Shown piece by piece: positions 44,658 to 56,878 of a stretch of DNA of 64,000 nt. The DNA is taken from contig JAMXSV010000029.1 in assembly GCA_027559495.1 (NCBI GenBank), forward strand, positions 1 to 64,000, given 5' to 3'. The DNA comes from Aurifilum marmelostoma. Its lineage: Eukaryota > Ascomycota > Sordariomycetes > Diaporthales > Cryphonectriaceae. The notes beneath the pieces are model-generated. The model had not been told where the DNA came from, searched no databases, and worked only from the letters and a program-made list of their open reading frames with translations. The first letter of the stretch is position 1. Every line of letters starts with the position of its first letter. A program made the translations under genes and the position numbers.

Positions 44658-47600
44658 ATAGGAGCATCTCGCGCCAGCGCTCTGCCTCCTCTCTGTCATC
44701 CAGAGGAGCCGATCGCGACAGAGAACTCGGCACCAGTGGACTTCTCAGCCCCTACAACAGCAGGTCCCCCCTCGCCGGGCTGCCACACTCCCCCCTCGCT
44801 CTAGATGCCGCCGCTTCGCAGCTCGCCAGGCCCAAGTTTCTCGAGAGGAGAGGCACCGAGGACGTCGCAAAGCTCAACGGCATCGTCCTGAACGACGTGC
44901 CAACCATTGGCTCCACGAACAATTCCCTGATCTCCACCCTCCACTCCGACTCCCCGTATCCGTCCCTCAGCGCAGCCGCCTCCTCCTCGATCTCGACCTC
45001 GACAAACAATCCTCATCTGCTCTCTGCCCCCACCTCGGGCGGCTCGCGGCGGAGAGCAAATACTGCCAGTGGACCTCTGTCCCCGGTCTCGCCCGGCGCC
45101 TCTCCCACCGACCCGAGACCATCCTCGAACCGCGGCCTCGTCGGCCCTCCTCTGCAACCGCCGCCGCCGCCGCCGCCGCCGCCCAAATCACGAACCACGA
45201 GCCCGACGCCCGTGTCCTCACCTCCGCAGTCGAAATTTCACCCACAGAGCGCCCAGTCCACGCCAAGCTCGACGCCCACGAGCAACCCGAACATGTATGG
45301 ACAGAGGCAGGGGACGGACCCCTCGAGGTCGTTCCAGGTGCCGCCTCCTCCTCCTCCCATCTCACCACCCCCCTCGCTCGGCGGCACCTCGTCCATCAAC
45401 GGCATCATGACCAACATTCCCCCACCGCCTCCACGCTACGCCAGCGCGCCGGCTGGGGCCATCCAGCTGCCGGGCCCCCCAGGCGCACCACCTCCGAGCA
45501 CACTGCCGCCTCCCCCAGGGCCGCCGCCTGGTAGTGCGACACCATGGCAGGGCACCTGGAACAGCTCTTATGGGTCTTATATACCACCTCCGCCGCCGCC
45601 AACCCAGCAGGCGCCGCGCCCGTACAACCCTCTGCCGTACAAGCTGGTCAATGGGCAGCAGATCCCGCTCTCGATCCCTCCGCCGCCGCCGCCCAACGAG
45701 CAGATGTCGGCGACCTACATCCCGCAGGGTGACACATATGGGGAGGGAGTCGGCATACCGGGCCTGGGAATGGACGAGACGATGGCGTGGCCCGTGTCTG
45801 CAACGTCACAGAGCCCCTGGCCGACCCAGCAGAGCAGCATCGGCAGCCTCGGGACGGCAAACACCAACGACACGGCCAACACCACGCCCGTCGATTCGTA
45901 TGCCAGCACCGCACACAACAGGGTGAACTCGACGACCTCGAACGCGACGACGATGGCCTTGTCGGGCATCCCCTCCGAGCTCGCTGCCCAGTGGCCGCTG
46001 GAGCGCGTCCTGTCGTGGCTGCAGGCCAACAACTTCAGCAAGGACTGGATCTCGACGTTCCGCGTGCTGGAGCTGCACGGCTCCAAGTTCCTCGAGCTGG
46101 GCAGCAGCCACAACGGGCGGGGCAACTTCGGCATGATGCACCAGCAGGTGTACCCGCAGCTGGCCATCGAGTGCACCAACAGCGGCAACCGGTGGGACCA
46201 GACGCGCGAGCGCGAGGAGGGAAAGAGGATGCGGCGGCTGATACGCAGCATCGTCAAGGGCGAGACCACAGGAGCGGTGCACAACACGGCCCACACGCGG
46301 AAGGAATCAACAAGCAACACGTCCCTGATACCGCCCCCTGCAGGCACGGACAGCGGCTCTCCAGAGACACCAGCCATCAAGGCCCCAGGCCCGGGCTTCT
46401 CAGTCGGACGTAGGTCATCATCATCACCATCATCATCATCGCGGTCGCCGCACACCATGCCCATCTTTTGGAACGGTTTTAGTAACTCACTCGCGTCTCT
46501 AGACCCAGGGGGCAACCACAGGAAGATCCTCGTCAATGTCGACGACGAAGGCTCGCGCCGCCACAGCCCCGTCGAGCAGGGAGACCCGGGAGGCACAGCT
46601 GATAATAATCTAGGCGGGGGCAGCGGCAGCAATCGCACCTACAGCCCGTCGGGCAGCCCGGCGGCTGGGCTGTTCCCTTCCATCCCGACGCCCAACCACA
46701 CCACCTCGTCGCCTGTGAGCAGGTTCGGCAGCCACAGGAACCGAAACAGTACCGAGTCCGTCTCGTCCAACGCGGCCATCTACGGGTCAGGGGTCCCCGA
46801 CGGTGCAAGCCAGGCTCTGCGGTCGCAGATGACCCTCGACATGAGGGACGCCCGTCGGTTCGGTCACGATGGGGGCAGTCGTCCCAGCCCTCTCGGCGGC
46901 GAGAGCGCATCGCCCGGTGACCGCTCAGCCGGGGCAAGCGAGCCGCCCGGGTCGGCCAAGGAGAGCAAGTCGTTCCTCTCGTATCTGAACTTCAGGAAGA
47001 AGCCAAAACACGACGACCCCGACTCGCCCACGAGCCCGATGCATTTCAAGCAGCAGTCGCTGGGCAGCAAACCCAACCACAGCGAGACGACAGTGGGCTC
47101 CTCTCTCTCGGCCTCACAGGACCAGCACACGCCGGCGTCGTCCATGAGATCGAGGCGCATCCACACGGGTAGGGTCTTCATCCTCGCGACACTAGACCAC
47201 TGGAACTACAGGATGGTGGACGTCTCGGACCTTACGACCCCGTTCGAGCTGCGGCACTCCATCTGTACGAACCTGGGCCTGCCCGACTCGGACGGCGCAT
47301 CCGTGTACATCACCGAGCTGGGCAAGTTTGATCATGACGAGGCGCTGGACGATACTCAGCTCATGACCAACAAGAAGCTGCGGGCAGACGCTGCCGGGTC
47401 TCTGAAGGTGTTTGTGCGGCCAGGGAACATGGCCGGGGTCGATGTCAAGATCGGACAGTCACAGAACGCGCTCTCCCCAGCCCTGGGAGCCGGTGCGCGA
47501 ATCGACGAGGATACCTACGCGCGCCTAGTCAATGGTCAGCGCCGGAGGTCCAGCTCCTCGCCGCCGACGTCGAGACAGAACACGCTGGCTGGTGAGCACG

Positions 47601-50495
47601 GCAAGAACAACGACGAAGGAGAAGGCAAGGACGGCAAGGCCAAAGAGAGCACCTTGGCCGAACGCTCTGAGGCCTATCAGGCCGAGGTGGCTCGAAAGCA
47701 ACAAGAGTACCTGGCAAAGCGCCAGAAGAGCAAGGACAACCCGTCCCCTGTAGACACCGGGACGAACCTCTACAGCGGCATCGTGAGCCATCGGCTCGTG
47801 AACTTTGACGAACCTCGAAACTCGCCGTTTGAAGACAAGAAGCATTTTGATGCGGCATTCGCACCCCAGAGACGAGCCCCCGCGGCGCCTGTGGATCCGT
47901 CTGCGACTCTGATCAAGGCCAACTCTCTCTCGAAGCGAGGGTCCCAGCAGCGGTACAGCGGCGGCAGCATGGACGGCTACCCGACGAAGCGCCCCGGCAG
48001 CGGCGTGTCGGAGAGTCCGAAGCAGCTGTCACAGTCCCAGAGGAAACCGACCAACGAGCGCCAGGCGCTTGGAGGCATCGGGTCCGCACTCGTCGGGATC
48101 GGTCGCAACATGGGGGGCATAGGGCATCCTGGAAGCGCAGGGAGGAGATCTACGTCGCCTGGTAAAAGCCCAGAGAACGGCACCGGGTCCGCGACAAGTG
48201 ACAGAGGTAAGGATACCCAGACAAGCACTATTTCTGTTCGTAGTGGCGGGATGAGTCCGCGTCGTCTCAGTTGGAGCGGCGAGCAGGAACCAGGAAGACG
48301 AGGATCGCGAGCCCCCCTTTTCGGCCGGAGAATTGACACAGAAGCTAACCAATTTCAAACAACAGAAGAGGGCAGGTCCCGAAGGCTGGCCTCGCCCGAC
48401 ACCAGCAGCCCCGAATCCACGCGTGTCTCGGACAAACCACCGCAACTACCCAAAGTTGTCGTCAAACCCAGGATCTTCGATGGAGACTCATCCTCTGACG
48501 AAGACGATGATTCCGACGACGGATTGTTTGCGAAGCCTCTCACAGGACGTGCGCCGACACCCAAGGGCAAAGAATCAGCTGCGAACACCCCCGCTGTGCA
48601 AGAAGAGTCCAGCGACGGCCTCACTTTCTGGAAGGAGGCAGACAGCGACAACGAGGATGATGACAATACGAGCCTGACCAAGAAGCCCAGCCTGACCGTC
48701 AACACCAGTCGCGCCAAGAAGGGACTCTCGGTGACGTTCAACACGACGGCCTCCGGCAGCAAGTCGCCCGAGGATGACCAGTCGTCCAAGAGCTCGTCGC
48801 GGAGGACCCCGAACACACCTCGGTCCGAGGGCTGGGAATCGAACAACGATGACGTGAAGCTCAGCCGGCGCAAGAGCTTCATGGAGAAGGACAGCTCGAT
48901 CTGGGCCAACCGTCCCCCGACAGACGCACTGATCAACAACCTCGAGGACTTCTTCCCCAACCTGGATGTCGATCAGCCCGTCCTGGATGAAGCCGAGGGG
49001 CTGCTGAGTGACCTACCGCCGAGTCCGATCGCCGAGGAGCCGCAGGAAGGACAACAGGAGAACCAGAAGCCCCTGACGTCGTCCAGGATAAGCAAGATCT
49101 ATAACGACGCAGACACCCTCGGCAGCGACGAGTCGACGCTCAAGGCGCTGGAGAGGCCGGCCTCCATCATGAGCGTCGCCGCCAAGAGCTCAGCCCGGCG
49201 CTCACAGGGGCTGGGAAGGATGAAGTCGATCCGAGAAGTGGCTCACAAGCGCTACACCCAAGGCTATGCATCGAACCGCGGATCGATCGTGCCGCCGATG
49301 CCAACAGATGCTGCGGCCAAGGCTGCGGCCAATACCTCTGCGACCAACACCAACCTGATGCGGCGCAAGTCAACCAAGATGTTCAACGCCAACATTGTGC
49401 AGATCCGGCCGGAGCGAGGGTCCACGATCCTCCCGCAGATCCCGCAGGACCACCTGTCGAGCCTGCCGCACAACGCGAACAACCAGATCCCCAAGCGGCA
49501 GACGACGTTCCGGTGGTTCAAGGGTCAGCTGATCGGCAAGGGCACGTACGGGCGTGTGTACCTCGGCATGAACGCCACGACGGGAGAGTTCCTGGCCGTG
49601 AAGGAGGTCGAGGTCAACTCCAAGGCCGCGGCCGGCGACAAGAACAAGATGAAGGACATGGTGGCGGCGCTGGACCAGGAGATCGACACGATGCAGCACT
49701 TGGACCATGTCAACATCGTGCAGTACCTGGGGTGCGAGCGCAAGGAGACCAGCATATCCATCTTCCTCGAGTACATCCCCGGTGGCAGCATCGGCTCGTG
49801 CCTGCGCAAGCACGGCAAGTTCGAGGAGAGCGTCGTCGCCAGCCTGACGCAGCAGACGCTCTCGGGGCTGGCGTACCTGCACCGCGAGGGCATCCTGCAC
49901 AGGGACCTCAAGGCGGACAACATCCTGCTCGACGTCGACGGCACGGCCAAGATCTCCGATTTTGGCATCAGCAAGAAGACGGACAACATCTATGGCAACG
50001 ACAAGACCAACAGCATGCAGGGATCCGTCTTCTGGATGGCGCCCGAGGTCATCCGGTCGCAGGGCGAGGGCTACTCGGCCAAGGTGGACATCTGGTCCCT
50101 GGGGTGCGTGGTGCTCGAGATGTTCGCGGGCCGCCGCCCGTGGAGCAAGGACGAGGCGGTCGGGGCCATCTACAAGATTGCCAACGGCGAGACGCCGCCT
50201 ATCCCCGAGGAGGTCAGCGGGGCGGTCAGCCCGGTCGCGCTGTCCTTCATGTGGGATTGTTTTACTGTGTAAGTGCCGAGGGTCCTATATTTTGCTTTCT
50301 TTCTTCAATGGATGAAAACAAGATGCGAACAATACTAACGTGCGTGTTTTCTTCATGTATAGCAACCCCCAAGAGCGACCCACGGCCCCAAAGCTCCTTG
50401 CCGAGCACCCGTTCTGTGTGTACCGAGACGATTACGACTTTCACCACACTGAGCTCTACGCCAAGATCAAGGGAACCTGGAACACCACTAAATGA
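44654..50495 (+). CDS. BCK1: MAP kinase kinase kinase of the cell-wall integrity pathway
   Basis: Exons 44654-50268 and 50363-50495 give 1915 residues; the 94-nt intron is GTAAGT...TATAG and lies inside the last kinase helices (DCFTV then NPQERPTAPKLL). BCK1 acts below Pkc1 and phosphorylates the MAPKK of the cell-wall integrity cascade. Order of parts: Ser/Pro-rich start with several poly-Pro stretches (residues about 160-360); SAM-like domain at about 437-520 (WPLERVLSWLQANNFSKDW); long Ser-rich linker; Ras-associating-like domain at about 836-925 (RVFILATLDHWNYRMVDVS); acidic Ser linkers; kinase at about 1620-1900. Kinase residues: GKGTYGRV from Gly1628, Lys1650 in LAVKEVEV, HRDLKADN with Asp1751, DFG Asp1769 and WMAPEV. 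The frame is unbroken over 5.6 kb. N-terminal start is uncertain by a few residues because of the overlapping upstream ORF. Confidence 0.95.
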
Positions 50496-51197
50496 GGTGG
50501 TGAGATGGACAAGTCGAATATTAGGGACCATTAATCCCAGGCCGCGTGCACGGATGAGTGTGATGTGTTTTTGTTTTACAAGAGAGAGAGGCCGCTGGAT
50601 AAATATGGCCAAAAGAGGAGTGGGATGCAGCCTACAACCTGCCTTTCTTTGCGACCGAACAGCCGAACCATACCTCTCTCGCCTCTGGTTGAAGTGTTGC
50701 TCCTTGTCCAGCTATACTGTCTGTTTTTCTCTTGCTACTTTATCTCTTTTTTGGATACCTTTGGTGTGTTTCCCACTTTTTTTTTTTTTTGGTCTTATTC
50801 TTGGGCTCTGGGCTGAGGATGTCGGGGCATAGCATTGCATAGCGTTCTGGACATGGACTTGTCGGTTTGGGTGTGGAGCAGAGTCCGGTGCGTGTGTGCA
50901 TGCGCGTTCCGAGGTGTTTGCTTTGTCTGCTAAAGGTAGACGTTGAATCTGATAAAGAAGCAAGTGTCTGGTAGCCAAAAACAATGTGATGATCAAGCGT
51001 GTGTGTGTGTGGATGTCTACTTAGGCAAGAGGGCGATCTGTCAGCTCGCATGCCCGGTTTTGAGATGCACTCCACCCTTGCACCCTTGCTTGGCCTTCAT
51101 CATGGACGGGCCAAAAGGACAATGGTTTGAGTGTTCTGCCTGGCAAATCTCCACCCTCAATCTGATCTGGGCTCCGACGGGACACTCTCGTTTGGGC

Positions 51198-51234
<37 letters not shown>

Positions 51235-51411
51235 CGTGTGCGTGTATATATATTTCAACCCATCTACTAGAGCTTACTTTTTCTCGAAAAGCCTTCTTCA
51301 CTCGTGTGCCTTCTTCTCACCCAATTATAGCTCTACACGGCCATCTCCTCAGCATCCAGCCACACCGGGTCAGGCATCGACATTGCCTGGACTACTACAG
51401 GGAGAAGGAAA
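50496..51411. other. Intergenic region between BCK1 and unrecognised gene
   Basis: BCK1 3' region, then a TA/TG microsatellite at about 51199-51251 roughly 160-210 bp before the next start codon. No gene is seen. Confidence 0.5.
51199..51251. repeat. (TA)n(TG)n microsatellite
   Basis: TATATATATATATA followed by TGTGTGTG and ending in another TATATATAT. It could act as a TATA-like element for the gene starting at 51412. Confidence 0.85.
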
Positions 51412-52177
51412 ATGGCAGAAAGTCAACCAGAAAACAAGGCCAACGATGTGGTGGTCCCCATCTACTGCCTGACAAGCCTGACCCAGGCAGAACAAGACCG
51501 CCTCCTCGCCGCCTTCCAGAACGCGCACGACGACGACGACGGCGGCAGCGCGGACCTCGATTTCGCCAAGCCCAGGCTCGTGCCCTGGTCGGGAGAGAAG
51601 GCAGACGGCGACATTGGCGACATGTACCGCCTGTACAGGAAACTCATCGAGGACTCGGGCGTGAAGGACCAAGGGGTCTACGAATTCTTCTTCTTCGTCG
51701 ACCGGGCGTGTCTCTCCTCCCCCTCGTCCCCCGACGAGGGCGAGACGCCAAAGCCACAGGTCATCCTCGCGCAGCCGGACGCCTACGCCCTCCAGTTCTC
51801 CCCGCAGACGGCCGCCGAGATGGCGGACCTCCTGAGGCAGCACGGCTCCGGCGCGGTGCCGGCGTGGGACGAGGGGCTGGCCGAGGTGCTGGAGAGGGAG
51901 ATGCTGCGGCGGGCGCTGAACTATGGGCGGTTTGCTGTGGAGCACTGGCGGTCTGCGTGGGCGAACCTGGATCTCGCGAATATGGGGATGGGGGAGCTGG
52001 TGGAGTTTTTGGGGGGTGGGGAGGGGGGAGGAAGGGGTGCTTGAGCGGGTGGATGATCCGGAGTGGGATGGGAGGGAGTTTGTTAGGAAGGTGGAGGAGG
52101 CGTATGAGAAGAGGGAGGCGTATGAGAAGAGGGAGGCGGAAGAGAAGAAGAAGAAGAAGGGGGAGGAGAAGGTGTAG
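51412..52177 (+). CDS. Unrecognised fungal protein, frame broken by one base
   Basis: I do not recognise a domain. The reading frame from ATG 51412 has GC-rich third positions and balanced composition up to about residue 205 (e.g. IYCLTSLTQAEQDRLLAAF, MYRLYRKLIEDSGVKDQGVYEFFFFVD and REMLRRALNYGRFAVEHWRSAWANLDL). It then meets two runs of six G (52011-52016 and 52023-52028). Removing one G from either run continues into VLERVDDPEWDGREFVRKVEEAYEKREAYEKREAEEKKKKKGEEKV, a charged helical tail with a tandem YEKREA repeat. The repaired protein has about 254 residues, is acidic in the middle (DDDDGGSADLD) and lacks signal peptide and membrane segments. Without repair it ends after 210 residues at 52044. 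It is likely soluble and intracellular; function unknown. Confidence 0.65.
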
Positions 52178-52573
52178 GGGGGGGGGGGGGGCAAGTCATT
52201 GTGGGCTTATATGTAATCACTTCCTCTTGGTCCGGGTTTGTCTACCGATCTGGTTGTGGGGGTGTGGCTACTGTTATCCAGACTTGCCAGACATTTTTGA
52301 ATAGGATGTATGCTTTGACTCGCTTGGCTGTCTAAGCCGTATCTCAACCAGTAGACGAATACCTGTGTAGATGTTTCTGGTATGAGTGTTGCTACTCAAA
52401 GCAGTTTAGCCATATTTGAATCAGGCAGATAGACGACTTTCAGCTAAACAGCCTCGGCAGGATTGTGCATCCCTCATTCTCTTTCCAGATGCAAAGTTAT
52501 CTGCAACCATACTTTGTTGCACTCACTGATCAAACTCATAATATCCTCATCATAGCATTTCAATTCTGAGACC
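52178..52573. other. Intergenic region
   Basis: A run of 15 G (52177-52191) begins at the last base of the upstream stop codon. Otherwise this is 3' sequence and the promoter of the DJ-1-like gene. Confidence 0.5.
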
Positions 52574-53632
52574 ATGGCTACGATGCGGAAAGTCTGTATT
52601 CTGATGGCTGACTACGGTCACGAGCCTACAGGTAGAACCCCCCCCCCCCTCCCAACACCTGGGCAGCTTGTCACTTATTACAGCTTATCTCGCACCCATA
52701 CACAAGCTAATGTTGTCCTTCAGAGGCCGCTGTGCCTTACACAGCTTTCAAAGAGGCAGGCTTCGATGTATCTTTTGCCACAGAGAAGGGTGCGGCCCCG
52801 GCATGTGACAAGCTGCTCCTCCAAGGCCTGACGCAGAAGCTCCTCGTATGCAACCCTGGAACATTCCCAGTGGTGTTGAAGTAAATATTGGACATGTCAA
52901 TGGTTGGAGCACCATACTCACACAATGTCTACCGCTCTCAGGGCGCCAGTAAATCCGTCATCTCCCAGTACAACACCATGCTCGCCTCTCCAGAACACCA
53001 GACACCACTCTCCTGGTCCAGCCCAGACTTTGACCTGACCGTCTTCGACCTGGTCTATCTCCCCGGCGGCCACGACAAGGCAGTCCAGCAGATCATCGAC
53101 TCGCCCACCATACACAAACACCTAGCGCAGTACTTTACCCTGACGCGCAAGAACCACCTCTCATCACCCCCCTCCCCATCTTCTTCTTCCTCCCCACAGC
53201 CCAGGCAGAAAGCCATCGCAGCCATATGCCACGGCCCCCTCGTCCTCGCCAACACCATCAGCCCAGACACGGGCAAGTCTGTCCTGTACGAGTGCAAGAC
53301 GACCGCCCTGCCCGCCGGGTTCGAGAAGGTGGCGTACTGGGGCACGAGGCTGTGGCTGGGGGATTACTACAAGACGTATGGATCCGGGAGTGAGGATGTC
53401 GAGGTCTCTGTCAAGAAGGTTCTGCGGGATGCGAGCCTGTTCAAAGGGAGTCTATTGCCTTTACCGTAAGTTTCTGTTTGAAATGGATAGTGGACCAGTT
53501 GATTGAGAACTGACGCTCTCGAGTAGATTCGTTGTTGAGGACGACTCCCATAATTATATCAGTGCTCGGTTTCCAGGGGATATCGACCTGTTTTCGAAGA
53601 AAGTCGTCAAACTCGTACAAGATCTACAATAA
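52574..53632 (+). CDS. DJ-1/PfpI-family protein
   Basis: Four exons, 52574-52631, 52724-52845, 52942-53465 and 53527-53632, give 269 residues; introns of 92, 96 and 61 nt have GTAGAA, GTATGC and GTAAGT donors and TCAG, TCAG and GTAG acceptors. All joins are in phase. The fold is the class-I glutamine amidotransferase-like DJ-1/PfpI type. The start KVCILMADYGHEPTE gives beta strand 1 and the conserved Glu; YTAFKEAGFDVSFAT is helix and strand 2; LVYLPGGHD is the glycine loop; AICHGPLVLA carries the nucleophile-elbow Cys156. Relatives include Hsp31-type glyoxalase III/chaperones and uncharacterised fungal paralogues. The insertion of about 20 Ser/Pro residues (SSPPSPSSSSSPQP) before the elbow is unusual. 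Intron 1 contains a run of 12 C. Exact activity is not predictable. Confidence 0.88.
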
Positions 53633-53811
53633 AGACTGTCATCATCATGGAGTTCATTGACACTCGCAACAATCAATACCAGCCAGCAGCTTGATGATCA
53701 AATCAGACGCTTCATTAAATGTTGGTTCCTCTCGGGAACTGCCTCTATGACTCGAATGGGTATCAATCTATCCAACACACCCTCTCCTTTCTCTCTCTAT
53801 TTCACGTCCTC

Positions 53812-55691
53812 TCAATGTCGAGAATATGCGCTGCCCCAGGTCCCTCTCGCCCCCACACCCACCACCGGCGACCTGGGCGGCGGCGTGACCACAAACGCAA
53901 TCTGCTCGCTCTTTGGCCTCCCCGGCCGCAGCAGCTCCGGGTGGTCATGACCAGGCGCCAAGCTGCTGCCGCCCGTCTCCCCCAGCAGCGCCCTGCTCGC
54001 CTCGTCCACATTCCGCCGCCTCCTCCTGCTGCTGCTGTCCTCCTCGTCCTCGTCCTCGTCATCGTCGTTCTCAGGGCTCTCCGGCACGATCCCCAGCGCG
54101 CCCCTCTCGCTCCCGTCGCTCGGCGCCCGCCCGATCGAGTCCCGCACGCTCTTGACATTCTGCACCGCCCCGCCGCTGACGGCGATCGCGGCCGGCTGCC
54201 CGCTGGCCATGATGCTGTCCTGGCTCGACGACCTGCTGTGCGACCCCCACCCGAACTCGGCGCACAGCGCGTCGTCGATGTCGTTCTTGAGGTGCAGCGA
54301 CAGCCGGTACGCCGCCAGCGAGTCCGGCCTGCTCCGCGAGGCGCCCGAGCCGGACCGGTCGCGCGGCGCCGGCGGTGTCGTCACGGGCGAGGACGCGCCC
54401 GAGCTGGACCCCAGGCTCATGCGCTGGCTGACGCGGCGCTTCTGCTTCTGCTGGTCGGCGACGTACTCGTCAAAGGCGGTGTCGCGGGCGTGGTTGTACG
54501 AGGCGCGGCGGTCGAGGCCGGAGCCCGTGATGGAGATGTAGGAGGCGGGTCTCTGCGGGAGGGATGGCTCGGCGGCGGAGGAGGCGGGTGGGGAGGAAGG
54601 GGAGATCTGGCCTGCTGCTGGGTCGTAGGCGGTGTCGACGGCCATGAGGGCGGATCCAGAGTTGGCACGGCTGCGGGTTCCTTCGTTGTTGTCGGTGGTG
54701 GTGGTGGTGGTGGGAGTGACCAGAGGGTCGTTGCCCATGCTGAAGATCTTGCGTCCTCCGAGGTTGGTGAAGGACGCGCCCCGGTCTCTCCCGACGAGGG
54801 GCTCGGCCGTCGTGGGGGTGGGCTCGCCCGGCGAGGGGGCCATGACGGCACCTGCGCCAGGCGAGGCGTTGCCGAGGATCTCGACGCTGTTGCCGAGCTC
54901 CAGGTCCGGGTCCCAGTCCAGGTCCTCGGAGAGGATGCGCGTGTGGCTGTGGAGCGGGCTCCTCTTCTTCATGTCGCTCTTGAAGCCGTACGGGTTGACG
55001 TTGCCCGGGAGGTGGTAGTCGTCGTACTGCGCCAGCCGCTTCCACTTCCAGGCGGCATAGGAGCCCATGAAGAGAATCGAGATGCTGTTTGTTATTGTGC
55101 GAAAGGCTCACGTCAGCTCGAGGGAGTCCGAAGTGGCCGTTCCGTTCCTTGAAGGATTATCAAGGCTGTTTCTGAGGGGAGGGCTTTGTTTTCTTGCTTA
55201 CACCAGGAGGCTGTGGATGACGAGGGTGCCTTCGGACCAGGCGTTGAGCGAGGACCCGGTCACCATGCCGTCCATGATCATGGAGAGCACGACGCCGCCG
55301 AGCTTGACCAGGTTGGTCACCAGCATCGTCTTGGGCGTCAGCACCTCGGTCACGGTGCGGAAGATCTCATAGGCCGTGAGCAGGACCGAGATGACGCTGA
55401 TGCCGATATTGATACACTCCCATCTGTGTTTTGATTGTTGTTAGTAACGTGGTCAAGGAAATGACGGGCTGGAAAAACACAAGTTGTAATAAATATAGGA
55501 ATAGAGACATGGACCTACGCTATGGCGGTCGCCCGCACCTCGACGGAGTTCTTCATGGCATTGGCAAAGAGGTAGGCCGACGTGCCGATCAGGACGAGCA
55601 GCAGCGAGATCTGGCTGATCCAGCACGGCAGGAGGACCCGCAGCCTCCAGCCGGCACGGTCGAACTTGGCCTGGTCACGATGCTTCACCAT
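53812..55691 (-). CDS. Four-helix membrane protein with long Ser/Thr-rich tail
   Basis: Exons 55691-55519, 55423-55202 and 55084-53812 on the minus strand give 555 residues; introns are GTAGGT...CACAG (95 nt) and GTAAGC...AACAG (117 nt). I do not recognise a named family. Four hydrophobic segments fill the first 145 residues: about 18-44 (WISQISLLLVLIGTSAYLFA), 60-80, 91-115 and 124-144. The remaining 410 residues are rich in Ser, Pro, Asp and Arg with an acidic DDDEDEDEEDSSS stretch and probably lie in the cytosol. The motif YDDYHLPGNVNPYGFKSDMKKRSPLHSHTR follows the last helix and looks conserved-like. The gene converges with the DJ-1-like gene, with 179 bp between stop codons. The (AT)21 repeat lies only 46 bp upstream of the start codon. 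Confidence 0.75.
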
Positions 55692-55734
55692 GGTGAAGAC
55701 CGCATAAGCTCCCTGGGGTGTTCCTTTCGTGTAT

Positions 55735-55736
<2 letters not shown>

Positions 55737-55778
<42 letters not shown>
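55737..55778. repeat. (AT)21 microsatellite
   Basis: Uninterrupted 42 bp of AT, 46 bp upstream of the membrane-protein start codon, so within its promoter or 5' UTR. Confidence 0.95.
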
Positions 55779-55780
<2 letters not shown>

Positions 55781-56845
55781 AAATCTGGCAGAGTGTGTCG
55801 TGTGTAAGTCGTGCCGAGGAGGTTTGAGGTGGTGGTCGATGCCTACCAGAGTAGTAATATATTAAATAAGAGGCGGAAGTGGTTGCAGATATCCAGATGC
55901 TGCGAGTAAGTCCGGTAATAGATATAGAGAGCTAGTCTTCACGAGCAGGATGTATAATAATAATCTGTATATTCGCTGACACGAAGCGGAAAAATAAAAG
56001 AAACGAAATAAAAAGGGCGGTGACCGCGACGCCTTCAGGAAGAAGGGGTGGAAGGAATTCATATACTCAGGCCTCGGCAGCGTCCTGGACCCCTTCGGGC
56101 CCGGTGAGGAATAGTAACCATAATATCCCCAGATTTTTCTTCTTTTTTCTTTAGAAAGAAACAAGCAATTGTGCATGACACAGCCCACCGTCTTCTTCTC
56201 TTTCCAATGTCGGCCACAGCGAAAAAGGGCCAGCGAACCCACAGGCGGGAACGAGATTGACCAGGCATCGAGGGAGGGGGGATTTGCCTGAGCTATGGCC
56301 AGCTCACAGACCCGCCCGGGGCAAGCTGAGCAGTTCCACGGCCAGGGAACGTCGTCGAATGACATGGGCCCCAATTCCCAAGCCACCCATCTGGCGGATG
56401 GGGCTGAGGAAGAGGGGGGGGGAGGAAGGGGGGTCCCCTCGTCAAAGAGATACATGCTCACATTGGAGTATAAAATTCATCAGCTCATCCAACAGCCGGG
56501 AGATGAAGAGGAGAGGGAGAGGGCGGGCAGGATGAATGCGGCGGGCAATGAACTGGACGCTCAGGTCGCCGGGAGATCCAGTGTCCAGGGGGCTGAGGGG
56601 GATCCCCCTCCCCCCTCCCCCCCCCTCCATATCACCATGTTTGACATAACGAACGCGCAAGCCAACTGCTGGGTCTCAAGCGAGAGTGAAGAGGGGAAAA
56701 AAAAGGTCGAGAACGTTTTGGTGGTTCTGGAGCCGCCGCGGCATCGACGCGCATCCGACCTCGTGACGAGTAGAAAGTGTGCTGATCATCTTCGGACTTT
56801 GTAAACAAAGAAAAGGAAAAATACAAAATGTGAGTGCGGCTGAGC

Positions 56846-56876
<31 letters not shown>
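56846..56876. repeat. (CAT)n microsatellite
   Basis: About ten CAT units in intergenic DNA. On the minus strand it reads as a run of ATG codons, but no gene context surrounds it. Confidence 0.9.

Positions 56877-56878
<2 letters not shown>

Noticed and set aside
53719..55152. Plus-strand open frame of 477 codons opposite the membrane protein
   Set aside because: Crosses two introns of the minus-strand gene and is Arg/Gly/Val-rich low complexity; a shadow frame.
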